This document shows positions 6,017-6,024 of a stretch of DNA of 6,024 nt, one piece after another. This DNA is from JAGMXM01 sp964458325 (GTDB lineage: Bacteria > Verrucomicrobiota > Verrucomicrobiia > Limisphaerales > UBA1319). The stretch's first letter is position 1. Every line of letters begins with the position of its first letter. Location of the stretch: NCBI GenBank assembly GCA_964458325.1, contig CAYWIM010000142.1, positions 1 to 6,024 on the forward strand. The letters run 5' to 3'. Position numbers and translations under genes: made by a program. The notes under the pieces are model-generated. The model saw only the letters and a program-made list of their open reading frames with translations, ran no database searches and had not been told where the DNA came from.

Positions 6017-6024
6017 AGAGGGAT

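Overview
The window is G+C-rich bacterial DNA, roughly two-thirds G+C by eye, with densely packed genes. It has one transposase remnant or edge on the plus strand and a four-gene block on the minus strand. Indolepyruvate:ferredoxin oxidoreductase and a soluble multi-PAS sensor kinase with a receiver-only partner fit a bacterium with anaerobic or fermentative amino-acid metabolism, perhaps one of the deep-branching high-G+C environmental phyla. The sequence alone does not fix the phylum.

Layout from left to right: bases 3-380 (plus) hold the C-terminal 125 codons of an IS1182-like DDE transposase whose 5' part lies outside the window. Bases 381-589 are non-coding; they should contain the right end of that element, but I could not locate a terminal repeat. 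Bases 590-991 (minus) encode a receiver-only response regulator. Bases 988-3456 (minus) encode a soluble hybrid-like histidine kinase with a degenerate receiver, three PAS domains, HisKA and HATPase. The two genes share an ATGA overlap. Bases 3453-3491 (minus) contain a 12-codon leader ORF with a strong ribosome binding site; its stop overlaps the kinase GTG start. Bases 3530-4132 and 4122-5885 (minus) encode IorB and IorA, which overlap by 11 bp. Upstream of iorA are a near-perfect 50-bp palindrome (5902-5951) and a G+C-rich stem-loop (5981-6016).

How the genes work together: transcription of the minus-strand block would run iorA, iorB, leader ORF, kinase, regulator. IorA and IorB form the enzyme that oxidatively decarboxylates aryl-pyruvates (from aromatic amino acid transamination) to aryl-acetyl-CoA while reducing ferredoxin. 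The kinase and receiver make a phosphorelay pair with no DNA-binding output. The 73-bp gap between iorB and the kinase has no evident terminator, so co-transcription is plausible but unproven. The most notable features are the palindrome at the iorA start, the coupled leader ORF at the kinase start, and the receiver-like N-terminus of the kinase that has lost its acidic pair. I see no clear new biological system; the genes themselves are recognisable family members.
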